DNA from: Blastomonas ursincola
GTDB taxonomy: Bacteria > Pseudomonadota > Alphaproteobacteria > Sphingomonadales > Sphingomonadaceae
Direction: 5' to 3'
Length of the DNA: 64,000 bases
NCBI RefSeq assembly: GCF_013607875.1
Contig: NZ_VDES01000001.1
Span: forward strand, 1,160,073 to 1,224,072
Under the pieces are notes generated by a model. It was not told the DNA's origin. It searched no databases and saw only the letters and a program-made list of their open reading frames with translations. This document shows positions 34,768-43,685 of the stretch, piece after piece (positions within the stretch are counted from its first letter, which is position 1; each line of letters opens with the position of its first letter). A program made the position numbers and the translations under genes.

Positions 34768-34928
34768 ACGGCCTGCTGTTGCTGATCCCCATCGCCCTCT
34801 GCCTCGGGCTACTGGGCCTGGGGGCGTTCTTCTGGTCGGTCCAGGGCGGTCAGTATGAAGACATGGATGGCGCAGCGCTGCGCATTCTGGTCGAGGACGA
34901 GGCCGACCGCTCTCGGATGCAGCCATGA
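34764..34928 (+). CDS. ccoS: cbb3 assembly protein CcoS
   Basis: 54 residues: N-terminal transmembrane helix (LLLIPIALCLGLLGLGAFFW), then the family motif QGGQYEDMDGAALRIL with a short acidic tail. It is required for cofactor insertion into cbb3 oxidase. ATGA overlaps with both ccoI and the following gene. Confidence 0.95.
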   Translation: MNGLLLLIPIALCLGLLGLGAFFWSVQGGQYEDMDGAALRILVEDEADRSRMQP

Positions 34929-35185
34929 ACGCGCTGCGCCGGCCCGGCGGAATGGCCTCGCTCTGCGCGCTCCTGGTGGCGCTTGCGCTGGTCAACGCCC
35001 CGCTTGCCCGCGCGCAGGGGCGGGTGCTGGTCATGGAGAATTGCAATGGCGGAACGACGACGATCGTCATTCCCGAACGCGACGACGGCCTGCCGAAAAA
35101 GCAAGGCGATTGCGCGAAAGCCTGTCACGCCATGACCGACCGGCGCACCAAGGGGCTTGCAGGCAAATCCGGTTCGCACTGCTGA
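34925..35185 (+). CDS. Small exported protein with Cys/His tail, last gene of the cco operon
   Basis: 86 residues starting in the ccoS stop (ATGA), so it is part of the cco operon. Signal peptide through ARAQ near residue 31. The mature 55 residues hold C40, C63, C67 and C86 with H68 and H85, clustered as CAKACHAM and SGSHC, an arrangement that could bind copper or carry a disulfide. I do not recognise a family. Coupling to ccoS suggests a role in copper delivery or oxidase assembly, by inference only. Confidence 0.75.
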   Translation: MNALRRPGGMASLCALLVALALVNAPLARAQGRVLVMENCNGGTTTIVIPERDDGLPKKQGDCAKACHAMTDRRTKGLAGKSGSHC

Positions 35186-35204
35186 GGCGCGTGCAGCGAT
35201 GCAA

Positions 35205-35229
35205 GGGCGGTGACTGTCAGCCACCGCCC
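35205..35229 (+). terminator. Hairpin after the cco operon
   Basis: GGGCGGTG and CACCGCCC form an 8-bp perfect stem with a 9-nt loop, between the operon's end and the convergent stress gene. No long U-tract follows, so termination strength is uncertain. Confidence 0.6.
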
Positions 35230-35244
35230 TGATCCGCTGTCTTG

Positions 35245-35775
35245 TCAGGCAAGCGTGCCGCTGCGCGCGCCGGTGGAATTGTAACCGCCCGCGCCAAACA
35301 GGATATCGCGCACGTGCATCGGCGAGACACCTGCGGAATCGGCATCGACCGAAACGAAGATGCCGCCCTGGGTCATGCGCTCTTCATAGAAGCGTGCCTC
35401 GTCCTCGTCGACGCCATGGCTGGTGAGCACGCCGATCAATCCGCCAGCGGCAGCGCCCACGACAGTCCCGGTAACCGCTGCGCCGCCAATGGCGGCCTCG
35501 GCTATCGCGCCGGCGGCTATGAACGGTCCGACCCCGGGAATGGCGAGCGCAGCAATACCGAACAGCGCGCCCAGCCCTGCGCCCGCAGCGGCCGTGCCCA
35601 GAACGTCCCGGGTTTGCTCTTCACCCGCCCCATCGGTGGTGGTGGCCTTGCCATTGTCCGATCTGGCGACGATCGAGATCGCGCTATCCGGCACGCCTGC
35701 AGTGCGGAGCTGTTCGACCGCCTGTCCGGCCTGGCGCTCGTTGTCGAAAATGGCGGATACAAAACTGTTATGCAT
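35245..35775 (-). CDS. YflT/general stress protein 17M-like domain protein
   Basis: 176 residues. N-terminal FVSAIFDNERQAGQAVEQLRTAGVPDSAISIVAR matches the YflT (heat-induced stress protein) domain in outline, followed by an extended glycine/alanine-rich stretch (AAAGAGLGALFGIAALAIPGVGPF and AAIGGAAVTGTVVGAAAGGL in pieces) and a C-terminal ERMTQGGIFVSVDADS. The glycine-zipper-like middle suggests membrane association. Probably a stress-related protein of unknown mechanism. Confidence 0.75.
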   Translation of the reverse strand: MHNSFVSAIFDNERQAGQAVEQLRTAGVPDSAISIVARSDNGKATTTDGAGEEQTRDVLGTAAAGAGLGALFGIAALAIPGVGPFIAAGAIAEAAIGGAAVTGTVVGAAAGGLIGVLTSHGVDEDEARFYEERMTQGGIFVSVDADSAGVSPMHVRDILFGAGGYNSTGARSGTLA

Positions 35776-36375
35776 GGGGTTTCTCCTGTGTCACCCGGCC
35801 CGACAGGAAGCATACGAGGCGACGCACGGGTCCGTTCCCCGCCTGGCACGGGTCGCGAGCGCACGAGACCTGGCTGGGTTCTCGCGCGAATTACATCCGA
35901 TTCGGAGGAAATTTGCGCCAATCAGCGCTTTTCTGCGGGTTTGCGGCCATGTCCCCGCAAAATTTACAACTCCATTTCAAAAGGCGCGCCGTTAACCCAA
36001 ATCTGAAGATGTTAACCATTTCGATTTGTCGTTTGCGTCAACCGGCAGGCCAACCCCTGCTGGCCGCGACCAGCCAACAAAAACATTGATAAACATTGAT
36101 TATTGGCCTGCTGAAGCAAGCACGTCCCGCATCTGCAATCGTTGGCCGCGCCGTTACCGCGATCCGTTTGTGTCAATCTTTCTTTACGCCACACCCCCCT
36201 GAAACAGGGGGTGATCGGTCCAGATCTGCTGCGGAACAGGGCCGTCGTTAACCATTGCTTGAGCAGTCCGGTCGTACGGGAGGCCACCCCCAAAACAGGG
36301 GGATCGAAGCTTATTGCAACGGTGTTCGCAATCGTTTGTGCGTGCGCCGGGTCGCCAATGATAGGAGCGCGGACG
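35776..36375 (+). other. 600-bp non-coding leader region before the first chemoreceptor
   Basis: This stretch is lower in GC than its surroundings and holds no convincing gene. Contents: TTAACC motifs at 35992, 36012 (TTAACCAT) and 36248 (TTAACCAT), resembling CtrA half-sites; a perfect tandem repeat of AAACATTGAT at 36081-36100; and two related hairpins with C5/G5 arms, at 36188-36215 (ACCCCCCTG AAA CAGGGGGT) and 36283-36306 (ACCCCC AAAACA GGGGG). The chemoreceptor frame is open back to 36142, so an N-terminal extension is formally possible. Confidence 0.55.
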
Positions 36376-38181
36376 ATGGATCTGAAAAAGGCAACACTTA
36401 TCGGGTCCGCAGTCATCTTCTCCACCGTTGCTGTCGCGGCGCTCTATGTCGGCACGGCGCTAGGCACGATCAGTGTCGGCGGCCCCGTCGTTGCCGCAAA
36501 CCAGCAGGCATCGGATCTGGTCGCCGATATCCTGCCGCCGCCCGTCTATATCCTGGAATCCTACCTGGAAGCGCGCCTTGCGATGGTCGAGCCGCGCGCG
36601 ATGCGGCGCCATGCCGATCGACTGGCAAAACTGCAGGGCGAATATGAGACCCGCCAGGCGCACTGGACCGCCTCGACCCTGCCCGATCCGCTCAAGGCGC
36701 AGCTGAACAGGGTGGATGCGCCAGCGCAACAGTTCTTTGCAGAGGTCGAAAGCCGCTTTCTCCCGAGCCTGAAGCGCGGCGACATGGCGGCGGCATCGGC
36801 CAGCATCGATGCCTTGGGCCGCGCCTATGCCGCGCATCGCCGCGAAATCGACGAGTTGGTCGAGCAGACGTCCGCCTATCAGGCTGAAACGCGCGAAGCT
36901 GGCGCGGCTCAGGCCAGCTTTGCGTATTGGAGCATGGCGCTGGCGGGGCTCATCCTTGCACTGGTGCTCGCAGCCGCCAATGGGCTGCTGTCGCGCTATG
37001 CAATCACTCCGCTCAAATCGGTCGCCGATGCCATGCGGCGGATGGCGGGCGGCGATCTCGACGCGCGGGCCGAGGTCGACAAGCCGGTCGACGAGATCGC
37101 CGACATGATCGCCGCGATCGAGGTCTTCCGCGAAGCCTCGCGGTCGCGGCTCGCCGCCGAGCAGAAACAGGCGTTCATCGTCCGCGAGCTGACCGGCGGG
37201 CTGGACGCGCTCGCTGCCAAGCAGCTGACCCGTCGAATCGACGCGCGTTTCCCCGAAGAGTATGAAGCACTGCGCACCAGCTTCAACCAGACCATGGCAG
37301 AGCTGGCCGAGGTCCTGAGCCATAGCGTCGCATCGGCCGGCCATGTGCTGAACGGCGCGGCGGAGATCCGCTCCGCCTCGAACGATCTCGCCCAGCGCAC
37401 CGAGCAGCAGGCCGCCAATCTGGAGGAAAGTGCTGCCGCGATGCGCGAAGTCACCGAGATGGTGCACCAGACCGCGCGCAACGCGACCGATGTCGGCCGC
37501 GACATTTCCGAAGCGCATGCGAGCGCTGCCGATGGCGGCAAGGTGGTCGCGCGCGCGGTGGCGGCGATGGACAGCATCCAGAAATCGGCGAGCCAGATCA
37601 CCAGCATCATCGACGTGATCGACGGCATCGCCTTCCAGACCAACCTGCTCGCGCTCAACGCCGGGGTCGAGGCGGCGCGCGCGGGCGAGGCAGGCAAGGG
37701 CTTTGCCGTGGTCGCCAACGAGGTGCGCGCGCTCGCCCAGCGCTCCGCCGACGCAGCGCATGACATCAAGGACCTGATCACCACGTCGCACCAGTCGGTG
37801 GCCGAAGGCGTGGCGCTGGTCGACGAGACCGGCGCGGTCCTGCTGCAGATCGGCGAGCGCGTGGCGACGATCAACGCGCGCATTGCCGATATCGCGGACT
37901 CCGCACAGATGCAGGCAGTGCGGTTGCAGCAGGTCAATATCGCGGTCGGCGACATGGACAAGATGACGCAGCAGAATGCCGCCATGGTCGAACAATCGAA
38001 CGCTGCCGCACGCAGCCTGGCAGATGAAGCGAGCGAACTGGCGACGCTGGTCGAAGCCTTTGAAACCGGTCGGCCACACGCCGCAGCAGCAAATGCGCAA
38101 AGACGCGCAGCTCATCGCCTGCCGGTGACTTCGGGCAATCTTGCCCTCAAGTCCGATGACGGCGCCTGGGCGAATTGTTGA
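36376..38181 (+). CDS. Methyl-accepting chemotaxis protein, first of a tandem pair
   Basis: 601 residues: transmembrane helix 1 near residues 8-30, a periplasmic helical sensor (about 40-175), transmembrane helix 2, HAMP, then the cytoplasmic methyl-accepting domain with the hairpin tip [29 protein letters not shown] precedes ATG 36376. The C terminus reads AWANC where the downstream paralogue ends NWASF, so the CheR-binding pentapeptide is degenerate here. The ligand is unknown. It neighbours the cbb3 operon and hemN, so redox or oxygen-related taxis is possible but unproven. Confidence 0.93.
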   Translation: MDLKKATLIGSAVIFSTVAVAALYVGTALGTISVGGPVVAANQQASDLVADILPPPVYILESYLEARLAMVEPRAMRRHADRLAKLQGEYETRQAHWTASTLPDPLKAQLNRVDAPAQQFFAEVESRFLPSLKRGDMAAASASIDALGRAYAAHRREIDELVEQTSAYQAETREAGAAQASFAYWSMALAGLILALVLAAANGLLSRYAITPLKSVADAMRRMAGGDLDARAEVDKPVDEIADMIAAIEVFREASRSRLAAEQKQAFIVRELTGGLDALAAKQLTRRIDARFPEEYEALRTSFNQTMAELAEVLSHSVASAGHVLNGAAEIRSASNDLAQRTEQQAANLEESAAAMREVTEMVHQTARNATDVGRDISEAHASAADGGKVVARAVAAMDSIQKSASQITSIIDVIDGIAFQTNLLALNAGVEAARAGEAGKGFAVVANEVRALAQRSADAAHDIKDLITTSHQSVAEGVALVDETGAVLLQIGERVATINARIADIADSAQMQAVRLQQVNIAVGDMDKMTQQNAAMVEQSNAAARSLADEASELATLVEAFETGRPHAAAANAQRRAAHRLPVTSGNLALKSDDGAWANC

Positions 38182-38401
38182 ACCGGCCAGAGATAGACCG
38201 GAGGTCATGCCTCGATCCAGGATCAGTTCTATTCATTGTTACTCAAGCATAATTCGGCATTAACCTTAAATTCAGCGCTTTGCGCGACGCTTCTGCTCAT
38301 TCGCTATTCCAGACGGCCTTGTGGGAAGGCCGACACCCATCTCACGGCTCTCGATTGACGCGGGGACCGGGCGATCTGGCTGGCGCGAAAGGGCAGGACA
38401 G

Positions 38402-40210
38402 ATGCAGATCGGCAAGGCCACGCTGGCAGGCACCGGCGTCATTTTCGCAACCCTGGCAGCGACCGCGCTATTCGTCGGCGCAGCGATGGCCACGATCAGC
38501 GTCGGCGGCCCGATCTCGAACGACAACCAGCAGGCGTCCGATCTGGTCGCCGATATCCTGCCGCCTCCGGTCTATATCCTCGAATCCTATCTCGAAGCGC
38601 GGCTCGCGATGGCCGAGCCACAGCGGCTCGACCATCATGCGGCACGGCTGAAGAAGCTGCATGGCGAATTCGACGCGCGTCAGAAGCACTGGGCCGCATC
38701 CACCCTGCCCGATGACCTGAAGGCCCAGGTCCACAAGGTCGATGCGCCTGCCCGCCGCTTCTATACCGAGCTCGAACTGCGTTTCCTGCCCAGCCTGAAA
38801 CGCGGCGACGAGGTCGCCGCCCGGCAGAGCGTCGCGCGGCTTGCTGCTGCCTATGCCGATCACCGGCGCGAGATCGACCAGCTGGTCGAGCAGACCGCCG
38901 TCTATCAGGCCGCGACCCGGCAGACCGGCGACAGCTATGTCACCATGGCCTTTGTCGCGATGGCGGTGGCGGGGCTTGTCCTGCTGCTGGTGTTGACCGC
39001 CGCCAATCTGCTGCTGCGCCGCCATCTGGTCGATCCATTGAAGGCCGTTTCCGCGGTCATGTGGCGCATGGCCGAGGGCGATCTCAAGGCCGAGGCCAGG
39101 CTCGACAAGCCGGTAGACGAGATAGCCGACATGATGCGCGCGATCGAAGTCTTCCGCAAATCGTCACAGGCCTGCCTTGCCGCCGACGTCCAGGCCGGCG
39201 TGGTGCGCGAGCTCACCATGGGGCTCGAGGCGCTGGCCAGCCGCAACCTTGCCTATCGCATCACCGCCAGCTTCCCGCCCGAGTTCGAACCGCTGCGAAT
39301 CAGCTTCAACAGCGCGACCGAGACGTTGTGCGCGGTGGTCACCCGCACCGCCGCTTCGGCCGGCAATGTGCTCAATGGCTCCGCCGAAATCCGCTCGGCC
39401 TCGGGCGATCTCGCCCAGCGCACCGAGCAGCAGGCGGCGAATATCGAGGAAAGCGCAGCGGCCATGCGCGAGGTCACCGGCATGGTGCAGCAGACCGCCA
39501 GGAATGCCCGCGAGGTCGGCGAGCAGGTCTCCGACGCGCATGGCAGCGCGACCGAGGGCGGCATCGTCGTCACCCGCGCGGTCCAAGCCATGGGACAAAT
39601 CCAGAAGTCGTCGAGCGAGATCACCAGCATCATTGACGTGATCGACGGTATCGCCTTCCAGACCAACCTGCTCGCGCTCAACGCAGGTGTCGAAGCCGCG
39701 CGCGCAGGCGAATCGGGCAAGGGCTTTGCGGTCGTCGCCAACGAGGTCCGGGCGCTTGCGCAGCGCTCGGCCGATGCCGCCAGCGACATCAAGGCATTGA
39801 TCGGCGCATCGCACGCATCGGTGGCCGAAGGCGTGGCGCTGGTCGACGAAACCGGCACCGTGCTGACCCGCATCGGCGAGCGGGTCGCCGCGATCAACGA
39901 CCGCATCGCCGAGATCGCCGATTCCGCCCAGGCCCAGGCACTGCGCCTGCAGCAGGTCAACCAGGCGGTGAGCGACATGGACAAGATGACGCAGCAGAAT
40001 GCCGCGATGGTCGAACAGTCCAACGCCGCCGCGCGCAGCCTGGCTGACGAGGCCAACGACCTCGCCCGGCTGGTCGAGGGCTTCGACACCGGCCACCGCA
40101 CCAGACAGCCAGCCCCGCGCGCCGCGCCGCCCAAGCATCGCCCCGCCCCGGTGGCCGGCAATCTGGCGCTGAAGGCCGATCCCGACGATGCGAACTGGGC
40201 AAGCTTCTGA
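38402..40210 (+). CDS. Methyl-accepting chemotaxis protein, second of a tandem pair
   Basis: 602 residues with the same layout as the preceding receptor, clearly a duplication: the periplasmic segment [20 protein letters not shown] is identical in both, and the signalling tip is identical. The last five residues, NWASF, form a CheR-binding pentapeptide (NWxxF type) that allows it to be methylated and to help adapt neighbouring receptors. ATG 38402 follows AGGACAG. The 220-bp gap before it contains TTAACCTTAA at 38260. Confidence 0.93.
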   Translation: MQIGKATLAGTGVIFATLAATALFVGAAMATISVGGPISNDNQQASDLVADILPPPVYILESYLEARLAMAEPQRLDHHAARLKKLHGEFDARQKHWAASTLPDDLKAQVHKVDAPARRFYTELELRFLPSLKRGDEVAARQSVARLAAAYADHRREIDQLVEQTAVYQAATRQTGDSYVTMAFVAMAVAGLVLLLVLTAANLLLRRHLVDPLKAVSAVMWRMAEGDLKAEARLDKPVDEIADMMRAIEVFRKSSQACLAADVQAGVVRELTMGLEALASRNLAYRITASFPPEFEPLRISFNSATETLCAVVTRTAASAGNVLNGSAEIRSASGDLAQRTEQQAANIEESAAAMREVTGMVQQTARNAREVGEQVSDAHGSATEGGIVVTRAVQAMGQIQKSSSEITSIIDVIDGIAFQTNLLALNAGVEAARAGESGKGFAVVANEVRALAQRSADAASDIKALIGASHASVAEGVALVDETGTVLTRIGERVAAINDRIAEIADSAQAQALRLQQVNQAVSDMDKMTQQNAAMVEQSNAAARSLADEANDLARLVEGFDTGHRTRQPAPRAAPPKHRPAPVAGNLALKADPDDANWASF

Positions 40211-40247
40211 CCGAATTCGGCGCGGTGCGAAGGTCTTTCAGGGAACT

Positions 40248-40261
40248 TTGACCTCCATCAA
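40248..40261 (+). promoter_or_regulatory. FNR box of the hemN promoter
   Basis: TTGAC-CTCC-ATCAA, one mismatch from the consensus, centred 41.5 bp before the A of the hemN start codon. A -10-like CATAAT lies at 40282-40287, 8 bp before the ATG. This geometry fits class II FNR activation with transcription starting at or within two bases of the start codon. Confidence 0.85.
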
Positions 40262-40295
40262 TGTTGCCTGGCCTGAAGCGGCATAATCTGCGGGC

Positions 40296-41639
40296 ATGTG
40301 GACATATCACCCCGATCTGCTCAGCCGCCCTGTGCCGCGCTATACGAGCTATCCCACCGCTGCCGATTTCGGCGAGGATGTGGGGGCTCAGCATTATATG
40401 CGCGCGCTCGATGCGGTGGAATCGGGGGCCCCTCTCTCGCTCTATGTCCACATACCCTATTGCGAGCAGATCTGCTGGTATTGCGGCTGCAACACCGGCG
40501 CTGCCAACCGCAAGCACCGGCTGACCGATTATCTCACCGCGCTGCGTGCCGAGATCGCGATGGTGGCCAAAAGGCTGGGCGGGCGCGGACGCGTCCAGCA
40601 TATCGCCTTTGGCGGCGGCAGCCCCAATGCGATCGCGCCGGTCGAGTTCGTCCGGCTGCTCGACCGGATCATGACGGTGTTCGACTGCTCGCGCCCCGAG
40701 GTGTCGATCGAGATCGACCCGCGCAATTTCACCTCCGAATGGGCGCTGGTTCTCGCCTCGTCGCGGGTCAGCCGGGTGAGCATGGGGGTGCAGACCTTCG
40801 CGCCGCACATCCAGGCGGCGATCGGCCGCATCCAGCCGCTCGACCATATCGAGACCGCGATGACCTCGCTGCGCATGCGCGGCATCGATGCGATCAATTT
40901 CGACCTGATGTACGGCCTGCCCGGCCAGCATCTCGACGATCTCGACGCGACGCTGCAGCAGACGATCCGGCTTGCGCCCAGCCGCATCGCGCTGTTCGGC
41001 TATGCGCATCTGCCCGACATGATCCCGCGGCAGAAGCGGATCGATGCGCGCGACCTGCCCGACGATCGCGAGCGGTTCGAGCAGGCGGCCTATGGCTATC
41101 TGACCCTGACCCAGGCCGGCTATGTGCCGGTCGGATTCGACCACTTCGCGCTGCCCGGCGATCCGCTAGCCGCCGCGGCACGCGAAGGCCGGGTAAACCG
41201 CAATTTCCAGGGCTTCACGCACGATGGTGCGTCGACATTGCTGGGCTTCGGTGCCAGCGCGATCAGCATCTTTCCTGACCTGATCGTGCAGAACGAGAAG
41301 AATGCGGGCCCCTATCGCAAGCTGGTGGGCGAAGGCCGGCTGACGCCGACGCGCGGTGTCGCACTCAATGCCGACGACATCCGCCGCGGCGATATCATCA
41401 ACGCGCTGCTCTGCCGTGGCCGCGCGAGCCTGAACGACGAGTTCCTCCCTACTGCCCGCGCCGTCCTGACCGAGTTCGAACGGCGCGGGCTCCTTTTCTG
41501 GGAGGATCACGACCTCGTGCTGGCCCAGGGTTCGGAACCTTATGCGCGGGTGATCGCTGCGCAGTTCGACGGTTTTCGCGGGCAAATTCATCCGCATGGC
41601 GGAGCCCAGCGCTTGCATTCCGCCGCGCCAGCCTGTTGA
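40296..41639 (+). CDS. hemN: Oxygen-independent coproporphyrinogen III oxidase
   Basis: 447-residue radical SAM enzyme converting coproporphyrinogen III to protoporphyrinogen IX under low oxygen. The [4Fe-4S]-SAM motif is CEQICWYCGC, the N-terminal RYTSYPTA is HemN-typical, and FGGGSPN follows. The ATG has no Shine-Dalgarno, consistent with a leaderless message. With the FNR box upstream it is likely part of the same regulon as cco, supplying heme to the oxidase. Confidence 0.95.
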   Translation: MWTYHPDLLSRPVPRYTSYPTAADFGEDVGAQHYMRALDAVESGAPLSLYVHIPYCEQICWYCGCNTGAANRKHRLTDYLTALRAEIAMVAKRLGGRGRVQHIAFGGGSPNAIAPVEFVRLLDRIMTVFDCSRPEVSIEIDPRNFTSEWALVLASSRVSRVSMGVQTFAPHIQAAIGRIQPLDHIETAMTSLRMRGIDAINFDLMYGLPGQHLDDLDATLQQTIRLAPSRIALFGYAHLPDMIPRQKRIDARDLPDDRERFEQAAYGYLTLTQAGYVPVGFDHFALPGDPLAAAAREGRVNRNFQGFTHDGASTLLGFGASAISIFPDLIVQNEKNAGPYRKLVGEGRLTPTRGVALNADDIRRGDIINALLCRGRASLNDEFLPTARAVLTEFERRGLLFWEDHDLVLAQGSEPYARVIAAQFDGFRGQIHPHGGAQRLHSAAPAC

Positions 41640-41703
41640 GCTTGGCCCCTTAAGACAGCGCATCCGCGAATCAGCAGGGAACGGCGGCAAAGGGGGTCTG
41701 GCC

Positions 41704-42336
41704 ATGACGGAATCGCAAGCGGCATCGAACTATGCGGGCGTGTTCGGCAACCGCATCGGCTTCGGCCACCGCCCCGCCCTGCTGCTGATCGATTTCGTCC
41801 AAGCCTATTTCGATCCGGAATGTCCGCTCTATGCCGGCGTCGAGGATGCGCTGGCGAGCGCGATCCGGGTGCGCGATGCTGCCCGTGCGGCGGGCATCCC
41901 GATCATCTACACCAACGTCGTCTATCACCCCAGCATGGTCGATGGCGGCCGCTTCAAGCAGAAGACGCCGCTGCTCGCGGTGTTCAAGGCAGGATCACCG
42001 ATGGGCGCATGGCCGCAGGGGCTGGAGCCGAACGCCGACGAGCTGGTGATCTCCAAGCAATATCCGAGCGCGTTTTTCGGCACGTCGCTCGCCGCGACGC
42101 TGACCGCGATGGGCGTCGATACGGTGCTGCTCACCGGGCTTTCGACCAGCGGCTGCGTGCGCGCGACCTGTGTCGACACGTCGAGCCATGGCTTCATCCC
42201 GATCGTCATCGCCGATGCCTGCGGCGACCGGCACCAGGCGCCGCACGAGGCGAACCTGTTCGATATGGACGCCAAATATGCCGATGTCGTGCGCGAGGGC
42301 GAGGCGCTCGACTATCTGGCAGGGCTGAAGGGCTGA
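41704..42336 (+). CDS. Isochorismatase-family cysteine hydrolase (N-carbamoylsarcosine amidase-like)
   Basis: 210 residues. The Asp-Lys-Cys triad is present: D in LLLIDFVQAYF, K in VISKQYPSAFF, C in STSGCVRATC. The sequence is closest in outline to the N-carbamoylsarcosine amidase/maleamate amidohydrolase branch (RPALLLIDFVQ at the start). It hydrolyses an amide or ureide, releasing ammonia. It is separated by a repeat from the convergent CoA-transferase; given hydantoinase genes nearby it may act on a carbamoyl or maleamate-type intermediate, but the link is inference. Confidence 0.88.
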   Translation: MTESQAASNYAGVFGNRIGFGHRPALLLIDFVQAYFDPECPLYAGVEDALASAIRVRDAARAAGIPIIYTNVVYHPSMVDGGRFKQKTPLLAVFKAGSPMGAWPQGLEPNADELVISKQYPSAFFGTSLAATLTAMGVDTVLLTGLSTSGCVRATCVDTSSHGFIPIVIADACGDRHQAPHEANLFDMDAKYADVVREGEALDYLAGLKG

Positions 42337-42364
42337 GCGAGGTTACGCCTGCCTGTCCCTTTTC

Positions 42365-42445
42365 CGTCACCCCGGCGAAGGCGGGGGTCCCGCATGTACG
42401 CAAGGTACAGAAAGAAGCGGGATTCCCGCTTTCGTGGGAATGACG
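42365..42445. repeat. Short inverted-repeat element, copy 3 of 3
   Basis: Starts CGTCACCCCGGCG and ends with GGGAATGACG like the other copies, with a diverged centre. It lies between convergent genes, a usual location for such elements. Confidence 0.88.
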
Positions 42446-42461
42446 GAGCAACTTGGCTGGA

Positions 42462-43673
42462 TCAGATCGCGCCGGCCGCCTTCAGATTGTCGATCGTCTG
42501 CTGGTCCATGCCGAGCAATGTCCCATAGATCTCGTCATTATGCTCGCCGATGCTCTGCGGGGCGAGGCTGCGGATGGAGCTCGGCGTGTCGGACAGCTTG
42601 GGAAAGCTGTTCTGCATGGCGAACTTGCCCCAGCGCGGGCTGTCGACCTCGACCAGCGCCTCGCGCGCCTTGAAATGCTCGTCCGCCAGCATGTCCGCCG
42701 CACCGTAGATCCTGCCTGCGGGCACGCTGTACTCGATCATCAGTGCCTCGACCTCGGCGACGGTCAGCGTCCTCGTCCAGGCCTCGATCAGGTCATCGAG
42801 CTCCTTCTGGTTCTGCCCACGCGCGACATGGCTGACATAGCGCGGATCGGTCGCAAGCTCGGGTCGCCCCATCGCCTGGCACAGCCGCGCGAACACCGCG
42901 TCCTGATTGGCACCGATCAGATATTCACCGTCGCTGCACTGGTACACGTTGCTGGGCGCGATGCCTTCGAGGATCGATCCGGTGCGTTTGCGGACATGGC
43001 CGCTGACCATATATTCGGGCACCAGGCTTTCCATCACCTGCAGCACCGCCTCGTACAGCGCGCTGTCGACGACCTGGCCCTTGCCGGTGCGTTCGCGCGC
43101 ATGCAGCGCAGCGAGCGCCCCCATGCAGCCATAGGTCGCCGCCAGGCTGTCGCCGATCGACACGCCCATGCGGCTGGGGGGACGGTCGGGATCGCCGACG
43201 ATCGCGCGCCATCCGCCCATCGCCTCGCCAATGCCGCCAAAGCCCGCACGGCTCGAATAGGGCCCGGTCTGACCATAGCCGGAGACGCGCACGATGATCA
43301 GGCGCGGGTTGATGGCGTGCAGCGCATCGGGCCCCAGCCCCCATTTCTCGATCGTGCCGGGCTTGAAATTCTCGATCAGGATGTCGGCATGCGCGGCAAG
43401 CTTGCGCACGACCTCCTGCCCTTCGGCGATACGCAGATTGGCGCTCACCGACTTCTTGTTGCGCGAGACGACCTCCCACCACAATTTGTGCTCGCCATGG
43501 CCCCAGTTCCGCATGGGGTCGCCGCCGCCTTTTCCGTCGACGGCCGGGGGTTCGACCTTGATCACTTCCGCGCCCATGTCGCCGAGCAGCTGGCCGCAGA
43601 ACGGGCCTGCAATCAACTGCCCCAGTTCGACGACACGAATGCCGGCCAATGCCCCCCGGTTTTCCTGGCTCAT
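42462..43673 (-). CDS. CaiB/BaiF-family (class III) CoA-transferase
   Basis: 403 residues. Class III transferases move CoA between acyl groups through an aspartyl mixed anhydride. Family motifs: VVELGQLIAGPFCGQLLGDMGAEVIKVE, ADILIENFKPGT, and the GDSLAATYG segment holding the likely catalytic Asp. It is the last gene of the minus-strand operon, 12 bp after the hydantoinase B gene. The acyl donor and acceptor are unknown. Confidence 0.9.
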   Translation of the reverse strand: MSQENRGALAGIRVVELGQLIAGPFCGQLLGDMGAEVIKVEPPAVDGKGGGDPMRNWGHGEHKLWWEVVSRNKKSVSANLRIAEGQEVVRKLAAHADILIENFKPGTIEKWGLGPDALHAINPRLIIVRVSGYGQTGPYSSRAGFGGIGEAMGGWRAIVGDPDRPPSRMGVSIGDSLAATYGCMGALAALHARERTGKGQVVDSALYEAVLQVMESLVPEYMVSGHVRKRTGSILEGIAPSNVYQCSDGEYLIGANQDAVFARLCQAMGRPELATDPRYVSHVARGQNQKELDDLIEAWTRTLTVAEVEALMIEYSVPAGRIYGAADMLADEHFKAREALVEVDSPRWGKFAMQNSFPKLSDTPSSIRSLAPQSIGEHNDEIYGTLLGMDQQTIDNLKAAGAI

Positions 43674-43685
43674 CTCATCCGTCCC

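Noticed and set aside
36081-36100. FNR box at the tandem AAACATTGAT repeat before the first chemoreceptor
   Set aside because: TTGAT half-sites occur as direct repeats, not inverted; the second half differs from ATCAA at two positions.
41704-42336. Creatinine degradation pathway (isochorismatase as N-carbamoylsarcosine amidase plus N-methylhydantoinase)
   Set aside because: Attractive given HyuAB nearby, but no creatininase or sarcosine dehydrogenase is in the window, and the CoA-transferase and lyase genes do not belong to that pathway.
8686-42445. CRISPR array from repeated CGTCACCCCCGCG elements
   Set aside because: Copies are kilobases apart, palindromic and of unequal length, with no spacers or cas genes.
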